The notes under the pieces: generated by a model
Databases searched by the model: none
Told to the model about the DNA's origin: nothing
The model's input: only the letters and a program-made list of their open reading frames with translations
Assembly (NCBI GenBank): GCA_965644295.1
Contig: CBFFRP010000395.1
Location: forward strand, 186,001 to 250,000
Length of the DNA: 64,000 bases
Reading direction: 5' to 3'
Source: Paraphysomonas bandaiensis
Taxonomy: Eukaryota > Chrysophyceae
Shown here: in pieces, positions 1 through 10,722 of the stretch
Layout of the letters: the number at the start of each line of letters is the position of its first letter
How positions within the stretch are numbered: position 1 is the stretch's first letter
Translations under genes and position numbers: made by a program

Positions 1-1032
1 CACCCGAAGTGGCCAGTTAATGGAGCTCTTTAGTATATTGCTTGTCAAATAATCACCGGAACTAGTTGAGTCTTGGACTAGGAGCTGCGCCTCATCCACT
101 GTCCAATCGTCTCCATCAGGACGAGGAGTCGCTTTGTCGTACTCCAAGTACCTCGAGCTAGACATGCTCATTATTGGGCCAACATCCATAAGCTCAGCTG
201 GCAACAGCTTCACTAGCAGAAGATCTAATTTTTGCTAAGGAACACACGTGAGTTGGTATACAGCAAATTGAATATTGTCTACCTTATCTCGTGCACAGTT
301 GACTGCACACTCATAGTAACCGAGTGGAAAGTCGGAATGTAGCAGATACTCATGATACCCTACTACCTTGAATATGTACCCCTCCATACCGTTTTCGTCA
401 AGCGCCCGACCGTTACGTATCTGAAATTTCTTGAAAAGTCCTACCATCATCTTTCCGACTGTGTCCCCAAGTGTTTGTCGCATGGTAATGGAGGATATGG
501 TATCAGCGGAGGGATCGTCAGACATGCCTTTCGGGAGTCGTAGCACAACTTGTAGAGCTGACGACTCGGAAAAAGGTTGCTTGACATCCATATATTCCGG
601 ATAGTTAAGCATCGCAGCGTAATCAGTGCTAACCTGAAGCCCCCGCCTGTCAATCCACTGGGTAAGTCGCTCCTTAGTCGACAACACGTAGTCGGAGAAG
701 AAGACGTCGCGATTGGGAACATCATCAAATCCAGCTAGTTTCTCCGTCTCATCCACTGGAGTCCGTTTCTTCTCTGCTTCGAGTGTAATTTTCTCAAAAA
801 TTTCGTTAGTTTGATCCACTTCAAAGGGATTACACCAAGTCGACACATCGCTCAGTGCATCAACATAATAAGCTTGGCCAGAATCAGGGTGTAGCTTGAC
901 CGTCCATCTCTCCATACAGACACTTTCCTCTGCTGTCGCATCGTCTGCTGCAGTGTCTCGATCGGTCTCTACACTCACAACAGACCTCTCACTAGACTGT
1001 CTTTCGGGCTTAATTTCTCCTTTCTCACTCAC
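1..1032 (-). CDS. PI3-kinase-like protein with N-terminal WW domain (partial, N-terminal part only)
   Basis: Start codon at 1032. Exon 1 is 283-1032; a 48-nt GT-AG intron (235-282) joins in phase to an open frame running from 234 off the left edge. After an acidic leader comes a WW domain (about residues 42-70: W43, a YYV core, W66, then NPFE). Residues about 160-265 resemble the Ras-binding domain of class I/II PI3-kinases: an LRLPKG strand, then GYIFKVVGYHEYLLHSDFPL, matching the family pattern of a K-V-x-G-x-x-E-Y-L-L strand before a YPL turn. The spliced continuation (DKQKLDLLLVKLLP) extends that fold. The C2, helical and kinase domains would lie beyond the window. Family role: phosphoinositide 3-phosphorylation at membranes. 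It is read divergently from the haem gene at 1920. The RBD call rests on motif similarity by eye; the kinase part is not seen. Confidence 0.65.
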
Positions 1033-1919
1033 TGTACTTTCAATCTATACATTCACATATTATGACCCATCACATATATAACACACAACATATATACATA
1101 CACATCTATATATACATACACATCTATATATACATACATACATAGTGCTGTATCTATCTATTTCTCATACCAGTTTGTTAATCGTATCTGCAGATAGATA
1201 CCAACTCGATGACTGTGTTTGTGAATTATAGAAATATAAATCACGTCCTGAGCTAGTAGGGACATAAGGGTCTTGAACCATAGTGATATAGAGATATACG
1301 GGTGCCCTAATGTGATGTGAGGACAGTGGTGAGGTGTGATATTAGGTTAAGGTTAGTGTCAAGTAGTTATGTGTGATATAGTTAGCGAACTGCTGTATAT
1401 ATATGTACACAGCAGTATGTATACATACATACATACATACATACATGCATACATACATGCATACATACATACATACATACATACATACATACATACATAC
1501 ATACATACATACATACATACATACATACATACATACATACATACATACATACATACATACATACATACCTACATACATACATACATACATACATACATAC
1601 ATACATACCTACATACATACATACCTACATACATACATACCTACATACATACATACATACATACATACATACATACATACATACATACATACATACATAC
1701 ATACATACATACCTACATACATACATACATACATACATACATACATACATACATACATACATACCTACATACATACATACCTACATACATACATACATAC
1801 ATACATACATACATACATACATACGTACAGGTACAGTACTATGATATGATGATATGTTATCTCTGGCATGTAATTGTCATATCCACCCCCCCCACAACAT
1901 ATCAATCCTCCTCTAACCA
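1033..1919. promoter_or_regulatory. Divergent intergenic region between PI3K-like and PPOX genes
   Basis: Head-to-head spacer of 0.89 kb with no supported gene. It holds TATA-rich stretches (1070-1145), a perfect 8-bp inverted repeat ACTGCTGT (1389-1396) / ACAGCAGT (1409-1416), and a tetranucleotide tract that fills 1420-1824. Inferred to be a bidirectional promoter. Confidence 0.45.
1420..1824. repeat. (ACAT)n microsatellite with ACCT variants
   Basis: About 405 bp of tandem ACAT with scattered CCT and GCAT variants that recur at regular spacing (for example 1567, 1609, 1624, 1641), suggesting that blocks of several units were copied together. Long HTYI or MYVC open frames through it are artefacts of a stop-free tetranucleotide. 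Confidence 0.97.
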
Positions 1920-4040
1920 ATGAACCTATACATACATTTCCTTCTAACTATCTCTCTATTCATCTCTCCATATACTCTAGCTCATATCCCTGTCCCATTC
2001 TTCTCACATACACCTGTATATAACCATATAGATCATCCTATAGATCAAAATGTAGATGTGTTAGTAGCTGGTGGTGGATTAACTGGTTCATCTGCTGCTT
2101 TTTATTTAAATAAAAAAGGATTAGATGTGTTAGTAACAGAAGAGAGGAGTGATGTAGGGGGATGTCTGGTCAGCAACTCAGGTGACAACTTATATATATA
2201 TATGTGTGTATGTATATATGTACGTACTGCATATGTGTATATACGTATATGTTTTACATACATGTATGTATATATATCTGGTATATATCTTGATCAGTCA
2301 TGACATTTACTGTTAATCAAGGTAGCGGTTTTCAATGGGAAGAAGGGGCGAATTCTTTTCAGCCAAGCATTTCAATATTGCGATTTGCTAGAGATATTGG
2401 ACTTCTTAATGACCTTGTATTAGCTAATCCGAGTCTTCCACGCTATGTGTACTGGGATGGCACTCTTCATGCTGTGCCTATGTCTTTTTCTGCTCTGTTT
2501 AAATCGAAACTTCTCTCATGGAGAGCTAAGCTACGTGCCGTGCTTGGGGCAATCGGTTTTGTGTCCAGGCGCCCGACCAAGGAAGAGTCTATTCGAGAGT
2601 TTGCTATTCGGCATTTTGGTAGATAACTTTGATCTAAGCCCCATCAATGTTTCATATATGGCTTAATTCAGGAGAGGAAGTGTACACTCGTTTGGTGGAT
2701 CCGTTCATATCAGGTGTATATGCGGGAGATCCAACGCAGTTGAGCATGAAAGCGGCCCTGAATAAGGTACACGCTGTTGTTTCGTGTGTTTACACCACTA
2801 ATAGTCTGTAGCTTTATGCTCTGGAGGATCAGGGCTTAACAAGAGGAGTGCTGGAGGGAGCAGTGGTGCAGATGCTCAGGGTATGTGTGTAGCTGCTCTT
2901 CTTTAAGGTGCTGATGGCACACAGAGGAGATTATCTAAAGAAAAAGTGGCTACCAAAAGAGACGGCGACGAATTATTGCCCAATGTTCCCGCTGGGTCTT
3001 TGGGGTCTTTTCGAGGGGGCCTTCAGGATATTCCTCGACAGGTACGTTTTCTCCCAGTTCTCCAGTAGCTGTATTTATGAAATATTCAGATACATCGTAT
3101 ATTAGGCGAAAAAGTGTGTACTGCAACCTCTCTGGAGCGATTGGATAGAGTAGGTGACCGATGGATTTGCACGCTTCGCTCTGGGGGGAGATATGTATGT
3201 TGTTATATATCATTTTTTGATTATACATGTGTAATACGATTTTTGACTACAGAAGCAAGTCGGAGCGAGATCGGTATTACTCACTCTACCTGCGTACACA
3301 ACTGCTGCTCTACTGGCTGGAGAGGGTGGCCCTCTCGCAGCCGCGAATATTCTCAATAATATTTCGTATCCTCCTGTAGCTGCAGTAGTAACTTCCTATC
3401 CAGATTCTGCATTTAATGTATTCTCTCTAAAGTGCATTGGTTGCCTGATTGACACTGCGTTTCCTGTAGGTAAAACCAGTCGGCTTTGGCCACCTTCTTC
3501 CTCGTGCAGCTGGAATTAGAACGCTAGGTACGATTTGGGCTTCTACACTCTTCCCGGTACGGCCATTTATTACTTACATATATTGGCGTTTTGTTTAACC
3601 AGGTTAATAACCGGATGTAGAATCGCGCACCCCCTGGAGAGCACGTGATGGTTAGCTTCATTGGAGGAGCGCAGGACTCGTCAATAGCGAACCTATCGAC
3701 CGATGAACTCATAGCCCAAGTTGATAGTGATTTGCGCCGAGTAGTTCTCAACCCCAATGCCCCGCCACCTAGAGTGCTAGGAGTAAGGATTTGGTCAAAG
3801 GCAATTCCACAGTACAACAAGTATGTGCTAGCGACACTATGTTATAACTCTAACGATAAATATATCAGAAACCATTTAAATATCTGCGAGGAACTGGACC
3901 GAGCCCTTCAAACTACACCTGGACTGTTTGTTGGAGGAAACTTCAAAAATGGTGTTTCAGTGGGTGATTGTATTCAGTTCGGATCTACAGTATCATCAAA
4001 GATATATGAATATTTATCAAGTTCCTGCTCACCGCAATGA
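1920..4040 (+). CDS. PPOX: Protoporphyrinogen IX oxidase (HemY/PPOX type)
   Basis: Oxidises protoporphyrinogen IX to protoporphyrin IX, the last step before metal insertion in haem or chlorophyll synthesis. Ten exons join in frame to 522 aa: 1920-2181, 2322-2618, 2672-2766, 2812-2880, 2925-3041, 3090-3194, 3253-3417, 3470-3556, 3621-3820, 3869-4040. Introns are 44-64 nt except the first (140 nt, TATA-rich). Residues 1-24 are hydrophobic and signal-like, followed by the FAD Rossmann motif [14 protein letters not shown], then VGG, [26 protein letters not shown], a [11 protein letters not shown] segment, YPPVAAV, FGHLLPR, and the C-terminal [18 protein letters not shown] that closes the FAD site. 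The signal-like leader fits an organelle or bipartite plastid import signal, but this is inference. Length matches the family. All domains are intact and splice sites are consistent. Confidence 0.95.
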
Positions 4041-4354
4041 AGTATATGATGCTATGGAATCATTTGCATAAGAGTAATACATTTTATTGTCGAAGGAGCC
4101 GTATGTAGATTGTATAAGTATCGAGGGGACTATTCACGACGTTTTAGTATATCACTCTGAAGCTAAACTAGTCTAGATCAACCGCACCGATTTTGCTTTT
4201 TCTAAGTGTCTATTACTACCACGTTCGGGGGTAGTATAAATTACTGTGAATATTAGTAGTTTTCAGTTATGGGTACTGTGTAAAAAGTAAAAAACATAGT
4301 TGAAATAAGACGACGCCATTTTGAGTGCAGTATTTCCCCTGAAGCCTTGCAAAT
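4041..4354. other. Intergenic, 3' of PPOX up to the Copia LTR
   Basis: AT-rich sequence without a recognisable gene. It ends in AAAT at 4351-4354, which is repeated at 10067-10070 on the far side of the Copia element and is the candidate target-site duplication. Confidence 0.5.
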
Positions 4355-4620
4355 AATAAAGAATTGATCTTTATAATAGTAAAACAATGTTGTGATTATT
4401 AGAGTGTAAGTAATGAACACGATAGAGTGAAAATTATGAATAACAATATAGAACGTACTATCATGCACAACGGAATAGTTAGAAGTGTAACTGATAATGA
4501 CGACGTTATGATGACGATCACGTATCTTCGACAGATACTCTCTCTAATTCAGTTCATGGTATATTTCATTGAACATTATAACTCACAGATACAATCATGT
4601 GTTAAGCTGAATCCTAATAC
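4355..4620 (-). repeat. 3' LTR of the Copia element
   Basis: 266 bp, identical by eye to 9801-10066. A short open frame inside both copies is duplicated only because the LTR is duplicated. Confidence 0.95.
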
Positions 4621-4820
4621 GCCCCCTCAATGAAATAATTAGTGAACCGTAGATAATAGAGAGAATATGAACTTATGCACACTGAGAGTAAAAACCAGAG
4701 TAGCAGTCACTAGTCAATAATAAGCGAACTGCAGAGATGCCATATTGTGAGACCATCCTTCTAGTCCAGCATCATGTATTGAATAAAAGTAAAAAAAAAA
4801 TGGTAAAAACTCCGTGTAAC

Positions 4821-7800
4821 TCAAACTAGCCACCTAGGTCGCTTGTGGCTTGTTAATTGTGATTTAGGTGTCTCTGAGGTTGTTGATCGCTTCCTGTTGT
4901 TGCTGGATGGGATGTCGAACCCAGCTCCCCCCATCAATGTAGTTCGCAATTGAAGAAAATTAGTTGCTCCTAGTGGTTTCGTGAGAAGATCGGCTAACAT
5001 TGACGTGGTGGGAATATGGTCAACAGTCAATTGGTTTTCGGCAATATTTTCTCGAATGAAATGATACCGTATCGCAATATGTTTCGTACGACGATGATGA
5101 GTAGGATTGTAACATAATTGGACTGCCCCTTTATTATCGCACCAAATAGTTGTTGAGAATGGAAGTTTGAAACCAATTTCTGATAATAAAGAGCGTAGCC
5201 ATAATGCTTCCTGAGCTGCTGACGATAGAGCCATATACTCAGCTTCAGTAGATGACAATGCCACAGTTGTCTGTAATCGAGATTGCCATGATATAAGACA
5301 ATTACCTATGAAGAATGTAAAGGCTGTAGTGGACCGACGAGTGAGGTGACACCGTGCCCAATCGCTATCGCAGTATCCTGACAATGTTATGTGGGATCCA
5401 GAATATATCAATCCTTGCTTAGCAGTGCCTTTGAGATACCTAAGAACATGTAACGCAGCATTACAGGTAGTTAGATTAGGCATATCAGAAAATCTGGCAA
5501 GAGTATTGACTGCATAGGCGATATCCGGTCGAGTGCATACAGCTAGATACATTAGGGAACCTATGAGCTCCTTGTAGGGGAAATTCTGAACATAACTTTG
5601 ATTTGACTCTGAAAGATGATTGTATTCATGTAAATCATAGTTGAAAGACAGTAACATAGGTGTTGACATGGGTTTACTGTTAGACATGTTGAATTTGTCC
5701 AGTAACTTTCTGACGTACTGCTCCTGACTGAGAGTCGTGATATTTTTGTCAAAATCTTGATGAATGGAGATGCCCAAGTAATAGTCTAGGAGTCCGAGGT
5801 CCGTAATTTCGAACTTTTTGGATAAATGGTCTTTGAATTGTTGGATATCAGTGTCGGATGTAGATGCTATAATAATATCATCCACATACATGGCTATTAG
5901 CATAATCCTGCCATTAATCTGCTTTTTGAATATACACGGGTCAGATATTAGTCTGGTGAAACCCATATCTAGCATAAAATTTGTACAGCACTTATACCAG
6001 TTAAGACCTGCTTGCTTTAGACCGTAGATGCTTTTCATCAGTTTGAGGACTTTTCCGTCAGAGACGTCCATGCCAGGAGGGGGATACATGTATATGTTCT
6101 CTTCGAGGTCAGCATTGATGTACGCAGTTGTGAAATCGATTTGGTGCAATTTGAGTTTCATAATAGTCGAAAGGGCAATAATTGTACGTAGTGATGTAGC
6201 CTTCGCGACGGGGCTGTATGTATCATTATAATCGATGCCTTGGATTTGAGTAAAACCCTGTGCGACCAGTCGAGCCTTGAATTTGATATCATTCTGTTTT
6301 CTTTTTATTTTGAATATGAGTTTCCCCTTTATGGCTCTTGCTCCAGGTGGTAACGCAGTGTATCTCCAGCATCCTTTCCTCTGAAGAGTGGATATTTCTC
6401 TATTGATAGCATCGATCCACTGCTGTTTATATTTACCTGAAATAGCATCTTGAACACTCTTTGGTGTATCGGTTAGCTCGTCAATGTCATCGCAATTACT
6501 GATAGCATGCATAACAATATCAATATTGTTTGTATGTAATTTTGATATACATTGTGTGTCATGTGCCATATGATTTACTACATGTTTAGCATTTACATCA
6601 CATGTATATACACCATCACCTAGTTTGTGTATATTTACAATTACCCGTTTCCTGGCCATTCTCCTGCTTCGGAGAACACTCTTTCTACCAGCTAAAAATT
6701 GTTGTTTTGCTGTAGCACGGACCTTACTTGGCCCTTCAGGTGTACCCTGATTTTCCCAATCTCCCGATGAATCAGCAGACTTGTTACCGCGTTTGGCCAT
6801 ACGCTGGTGCACACGATCCACTTGACCGTGTGGTGCCGGATTCGGCACTAGATTCCCATTGAATTGTTTCGGAGGGCGAGTCTTCGCTATCTTTGCATCG
6901 GAGTGGGTAGGTTCACACCGATGGCTGCTGATTCTCTCCTGCGCGGCATCATGATGTCTGAGATTCTCGCCACTCCCCCTGGAAGTAGCGGCTGGCGCTG
7001 GAGATCCAATAACTGTATCGGGGTTTTGATCTGATTTGCTGGATTTATGTATTGGGGTTTTCGATCGAGACGTAATACATTTGAGACCAACTGCTTTGAG
7101 TTCTATGTATTCTTCAGTGTACTTTTCGACGTCTGCAGCATGAATGGGGTCGTCGAGCTGGATTAGTCGTGTAGTGTCACCGCTGTCGTCCACTAGACCA
7201 CGATACGCTGCGATTAATCCTTTTCTGAGCTTTATTTGAGTCGTTACATATGTTAATCCATCGTCTGGATCTACATGAGCTAGACCTATGAGATATTTGA
7301 AACTTTCTACTGTCCTGGTGGTCTCATTCTCCCTGAAGATCTCATTTATCTCCTTAAAATATCTCTTATCCGCTGGTGGAACACATTCGTTGAAAAATAC
7401 ATGTCCTGATATAACAAAATCTCTTAATGCGGGAACAAAGGCTATATATCCAGGACCATCCTCTCGATAGCCCATAAAATACCCAGGCCAGCTATGTCTG
7501 TCCCAGTTGTTCTTTCGGAGACTGGAATCGATATTCACAAAGCATTTACATCCCCATATTCTGGCATAACTCAAGTCTGGTATTTCGTTTTCGATGAATT
7601 GGAGTGGGGACATAAATCCTTTAGCTGTTTGACACGGTAACCTGTTCTTGATGTGTATTGTCGCCCTTGAGGCTTGTTCCCAGAAATTCGGTGGGAGTCC
7701 AGAGTCGATAAGGCTGCTGAGTGCTCGTTCTTTAGTTGTCCGCCATGATCGCTCTTGGAATGGGTTATCCTCAGGGGTATACGGGGAGTTGAAAGTCCAT

Positions 7801-8885
7801 GTAGCCCCTATTGATTGAAGATACTCTAGAACTTTTTTTGATACCAGTTCCTTCCCGCCATCCGCATGATAATGTTGTAGGCGTTTGCCTTTACTATGTA
7901 GATACATAACAACTTTCTGGATGGATTGGATGACAAAATCTTCATCTCTCGTTGGTCCGTAGGAGTCCCATTGGTGTCTGGAAGCTACATCAGTCATCCC
8001 GAGTATGTAACGGTTGCCAGTAATGATTGCCTCTGGTGCATGAGGTCCAGAAAAATCGGCTACTACTAGCTCCCCCAGCTCATTCGCTCTTCTTACACGC
8101 TTGAGCAGCATTTGTCTGATAGCGTGTCTATGTTTTCGGCGATGAGATTTACCACTAGCACAACCATCACATAGGCCACCCGGTAAAGAAGTAGCATTCA
8201 TCTCCGACTTCGTTAACTTAATACCCGTTACTAATTTTGACTGTACAGCTTTCTGTATGAGTCCAATTGAAGAATGTGCCAATCTCTTATGTGCTAGGGT
8301 TGCGAGTGGGCCTGAAGCAGTTGAAGCAAGGTGGGATTCGTCAATAGGAGTACCGAGGTCTGTTAACGGAATTTCATATAGGCCTCCAACTCTCTTACCC
8401 TTTGATAGCAGTATTTCATCTTTATATATCTCAACTGATTGGTTTCCGAACAAGATTTTATACCCTAGGTCATCTAATTGGCTGATGGACACGAGTGTTC
8501 TTGAAGCATGGTCCACGTGCTTGCACTTGGGGATAATACCAAGTCTTCCATGTCCTGAAGAGGTCATAGTTGATCCTGACTTAGCTGTTTGAATGTCGGT
8601 GAGGCATTCCTCATAATTGGTGATGTATCCGGCTTCAGGTGTGATGGAGACTGTGCAGCCAGAATCAAGGGTCCCCATTCCGGCTTCTTGATCAAAAACG
8701 AAGTTCGTTTCGTCGTTTGTTGGATATCCGACTCCTCCGAAGTCTCGTCCTTTCTGTTGTAGTGGACCACTGTCTTCATAATCTGCAAACTGGTCGGATT
8801 CGTCGTTTTCAGTGCTCTGGTGGGTCTGGAATCTAACTTTTTTGAATTTCCTACTGGTTGATTTGTTTCCAGAGGAATTCTTCAT
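4821..8885 (-). CDS. pol: Copia Pol polyprotein (protease-integrase-RT-RNase H)
   Basis: 1354 aa from the first ATG at 8885; the same frame is open further upstream and encodes a CCHC zinc knuckle (CFRCDGKGHIASEC, about 8914-8955). Visible parts: retropepsin motif LDSGCTVS (about residue 75); integrase HHCC zinc finger (H..H in HKRLAHSS, C..C in LCDGCASGKSH) and core with DFSGPH, HADGGKE and PEDNPFQERSWR; RT beginning at KARLVAQGFTQ with FTTAYINADL and the catalytic YVDDIIIAS; RNase H with CDSDWA, STEAEYMAL and CDNKGA. No internal stops or frameshifts. All catalytic motifs look intact, so the element may be active. The knuckle lying in the Pol frame shows that Gag and Pol are joined by a frame change upstream of this ATG. 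Confidence 0.95.
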   Translation of the reverse strand: MKNSSGNKSTSRKFKKVRFQTHQSTENDESDQFADYEDSGPLQQKGRDFGGVGYPTNDETNFVFDQEAGMGTLDSGCTVSITPEAGYITNYEECLTDIQTAKSGSTMTSSGHGRLGIIPKCKHVDHASRTLVSISQLDDLGYKILFGNQSVEIYKDEILLSKGKRVGGLYEIPLTDLGTPIDESHLASTASGPLATLAHKRLAHSSIGLIQKAVQSKLVTGIKLTKSEMNATSLPGGLCDGCASGKSHRRKHRHAIRQMLLKRVRRANELGELVVADFSGPHAPEAIITGNRYILGMTDVASRHQWDSYGPTRDEDFVIQSIQKVVMYLHSKGKRLQHYHADGGKELVSKKVLEYLQSIGATWTFNSPYTPEDNPFQERSWRTTKERALSSLIDSGLPPNFWEQASRATIHIKNRLPCQTAKGFMSPLQFIENEIPDLSYARIWGCKCFVNIDSSLRKNNWDRHSWPGYFMGYREDGPGYIAFVPALRDFVISGHVFFNECVPPADKRYFKEINEIFRENETTRTVESFKYLIGLAHVDPDDGLTYVTTQIKLRKGLIAAYRGLVDDSGDTTRLIQLDDPIHAADVEKYTEEYIELKAVGLKCITSRSKTPIHKSSKSDQNPDTVIGSPAPAATSRGSGENLRHHDAAQERISSHRCEPTHSDAKIAKTRPPKQFNGNLVPNPAPHGQVDRVHQRMAKRGNKSADSSGDWENQGTPEGPSKVRATAKQQFLAGRKSVLRSRRMARKRVIVNIHKLGDGVYTCDVNAKHVVNHMAHDTQCISKLHTNNIDIVMHAISNCDDIDELTDTPKSVQDAISGKYKQQWIDAINREISTLQRKGCWRYTALPPGARAIKGKLIFKIKRKQNDIKFKARLVAQGFTQIQGIDYNDTYSPVAKATSLRTIIALSTIMKLKLHQIDFTTAYINADLEENIYMYPPPGMDVSDGKVLKLMKSIYGLKQAGLNWYKCCTNFMLDMGFTRLISDPCIFKKQINGRIMLIAMYVDDIIIASTSDTDIQQFKDHLSKKFEITDLGLLDYYLGISIHQDFDKNITTLSQEQYVRKLLDKFNMSNSKPMSTPMLLSFNYDLHEYNHLSESNQSYVQNFPYKELIGSLMYLAVCTRPDIAYAVNTLARFSDMPNLTTCNAALHVLRYLKGTAKQGLIYSGSHITLSGYCDSDWARCHLTRRSTTAFTFFIGNCLISWQSRLQTTVALSSTEAEYMALSSAAQEALWLRSLLSEIGFKLPFSTTIWCDNKGAVQLCYNPTHHRRTKHIAIRYHFIRENIAENQLTVDHIPTTSMLADLLTKPLGATNFLQLRTTLMGGAGFDIPSSNNRKRSTTSETPKSQLTSHKRPRWLV

Positions 8886-9790
8886 CTGTTGGATTCTTTC
8901 CCATGAGTGTTTGCATTCTGAAGCGATGTGTCCTTTTCCATCGCATCGGAAACACTTAATGTCCTTGTCAGTTCTCGGTTTCTGAAAGATGTCCCCTTTT
9001 TGCGCTTGGAATTCACTTTACTTTTGAAAAATGGGGGTTTTGAGGCTGCAAGCTGAATACTGTCGGTTTTTGTTTCTTCGTTGCTTGACAAGAGCATTCC
9101 AACAGACGAGCTTCCTAATCCGCGTAGTCTGCGAATGAGTGTTTTGTAGTCATCGATAGGGTGCATCTGCAGGTTGATCGCCAGTTCACGATACGTCATA
9201 TTTTCTTTGGATACCAGGCCTTGTCGAATGCGTGAGATGAGATCTTGGTCACTTATCCGATGACCATAATTAATCAGCTTGTTTCGGAGCTTTTCGACAG
9301 CGTCAAGAAAGTTGATTATCGACTGACCTTTTTTGATTTTTATGCTCTGAAACTGGCCAATCAGATCAGTGATGACGTCGTTAGTCGTTTTTTCTTTGAA
9401 GTGGTTGAGCAAGTCCGTCCAGGCGGTTTTACCGTCTCCATCGGGGACGTTCTCCAAAATCCCTTCAGCCTCTTCATTCTGACCAATGATAGAGCTTGCA
9501 ATGACTGACCATAGGTAGTTATTACCTTCATCATAATATCGTTTCGCATCCTGATACTGTTCGAGTCGATACTGGTAGTCCTCGTCATCTGAGTTTTCTC
9601 CTGCTTCAGGCTCAATTGGGTGATCGTTCTGTAGAGTATAAACGATCTTAGGCTTGCGATAGAACCATGCACGGCACTTCTTCTGCCACCTGGAGAAGTT
9701 CTTCGCATCGAATTTTGGCATTGAGTCCTTTCGCTTGTCGGTTGTCGAATCCGAGTCGGTTGAGTCGTAACTTGTAACTTTAACTGACAT
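8882..9790 (-). CDS. gag: Copia Gag
   Basis: 302 aa, starting 10 bases inside the 5' LTR/PBS junction. The central UBN2/retrotrans_gag-type region is recognisable (KNFSRWQKKCRAWFYRK, TAWTDLLNHFKEK, a QFQSIKIKKGQSIINFL segment, then LRNKLINYGH and a DLISRIRQGL helix). The last 36 or so codons after RKKG do not look like Gag. The expected zinc knuckle lies in the -1 frame and is continuous with Pol. The Gag stop TGA overlaps the first Pol ATG (ATGA, 8882-8885). The run AAAAAGGGG (minus strand, about 9000) is where a -1 shift would connect the two frames. Confidence 0.9.
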   Translation of the reverse strand: MSVKVTSYDSTDSDSTTDKRKDSMPKFDAKNFSRWQKKCRAWFYRKPKIVYTLQNDHPIEPEAGENSDDEDYQYRLEQYQDAKRYYDEGNNYLWSVIASSIIGQNEEAEGILENVPDGDGKTAWTDLLNHFKEKTTNDVITDLIGQFQSIKIKKGQSIINFLDAVEKLRNKLINYGHRISDQDLISRIRQGLVSKENMTYRELAINLQMHPIDDYKTLIRRLRGLGSSSVGMLLSSNEETKTDSIQLAASKPPFFKSKVNSKRKKGTSFRNRELTRTLSVSDAMEKDTSLQNANTHGKESNR

Positions 9791-9800
9791 CTCGCTACCA

Positions 9801-10066
9801 AATAAAGAATTGATCTTTATAATAGTAAAACAATGTTGTGATTATTAGAGTGTAAGTAATGAACACGATAGAGTGAAAATTATGAATAACAATATAGAAC
9901 GTACTATCATGCACAACGGAATAGTTAGAAGTGTAACTGATAATGACGACGTTATGATGACGATCACGTATCTTCGACAGATACTCTCTCTAATTCAGTT
10001 CATGGTATATTTCATTGAACATTATAACTCACAGATACAATCATGTGTTAAGCTGAATCCTAATAC
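9801..10066 (-). repeat. 5' LTR of the Copia element
   Basis: 266 bp, no difference found against 4355-4620. It should carry the element's promoter and transcription start. The primer-binding site abuts it at 9788-9800. Confidence 0.95.
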
Positions 10067-10722
10067 AAATCAGAAGCAATAATTAAATTAGGACTATCTT
10101 TATTCAATACTTATGAAACAACGAGCGAGGGACGACGTAGCTATATATGGCTTAAGATTTTTAAGCCAATATAATACCACGTATAGAAAGAGCAACAAAT
10201 TATAAGCTCAGATGGTATGATACATTTCCTGTCTTCATAGTATGTCTTAAGGTGTTAAATTTTGTTGTATGGTATGATGTAGATATATATCGTGCAATTG
10301 AGAAGTGAACTAATAATGTACAATAGGTGAAGCCAACACGTAGAAGTGTTTATACAGTAGGCGAAATTATACATTTCTAAAATTTCAGCGAGGACACAGT
10401 TACAACGAAACTTCTTCAGCAATAAACAACGAATATCAAACTACTTTATTTTATGTATATAAAGGAGCTATATAGCAATTCCATAATCTATTCTATAATA
10501 TTATCCCCGAACCCACTGTCCTTAACTTTACACACTTTCCAATATGGATTCGTGTCATATACAAACTTATCGAGGTCAAAAGCCACCACGTTGAGGGAAC
10601 ATATAACAGGCACCAGTACACTGAAGTAGTGTGCTCAAACTGTATAGGGCAATTAAAAGTCAAAGTGTTAATCTGAGTGCAAGAAGTGACATAACGTCGT
10701 CACACTGCTGTAAGGGAGGAGT
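10067..10722. other. Intergenic, no gene seen
   Basis: AT-rich spacer between the Copia element and the 3' end of the HSF gene. Many stops in all frames; no RNA gene or repeat recognised. Confidence 0.5.

Larger units (their letters stand above)
4355..10066 (-). mobile_element. Complete Ty1/Copia LTR retrotransposon
   Basis: A 5.7-kb element reading on the minus strand. It has two 266-bp direct repeats (4355-4620 and 9801-10066) that are identical by eye. Next to the 5' LTR on the minus strand is TGGTAGCGAGATG (from 9800 downward), a primer-binding site of the initiator-Met type seen in Copia elements. Next to the 3' LTR is the purine run GAGGGGG (4621-4627, minus strand), a polypurine tract. 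Gag, protease, integrase, reverse transcriptase and RNase H lie in that order, the Copia order. A 4-bp AAAT flank on each side is a candidate target duplication. The LTR ends do not show the usual TG...CA, which is odd. Identical LTRs imply a recent insertion, just downstream of PPOX. Confidence 0.95.

Noticed and set aside
235-261. A 27-nt intron in the PI3K-like gene
   Set aside because: A donor 21 nt further upstream gives a 48-nt intron with a better donor context and a size matching all other introns; both keep the frame.
1342-1923. Several 60-180-codon frames (HTYIHT / MYVCMYVC) on both strands
   Set aside because: They are readings of the ACAT tetranucleotide, which has no stop in these frames; no other coding sign.
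2881-2907. A 27-nt intron in PPOX
   Set aside because: It would put the next exon in the wrong frame for the GSFRGGL segment; the acceptor at 2924 (44 nt) restores PPOX homology.
4427-4633. 68-codon frame repeated at 9873-10082 as a conserved small protein
   Set aside because: Both lie in the identical Copia LTRs.
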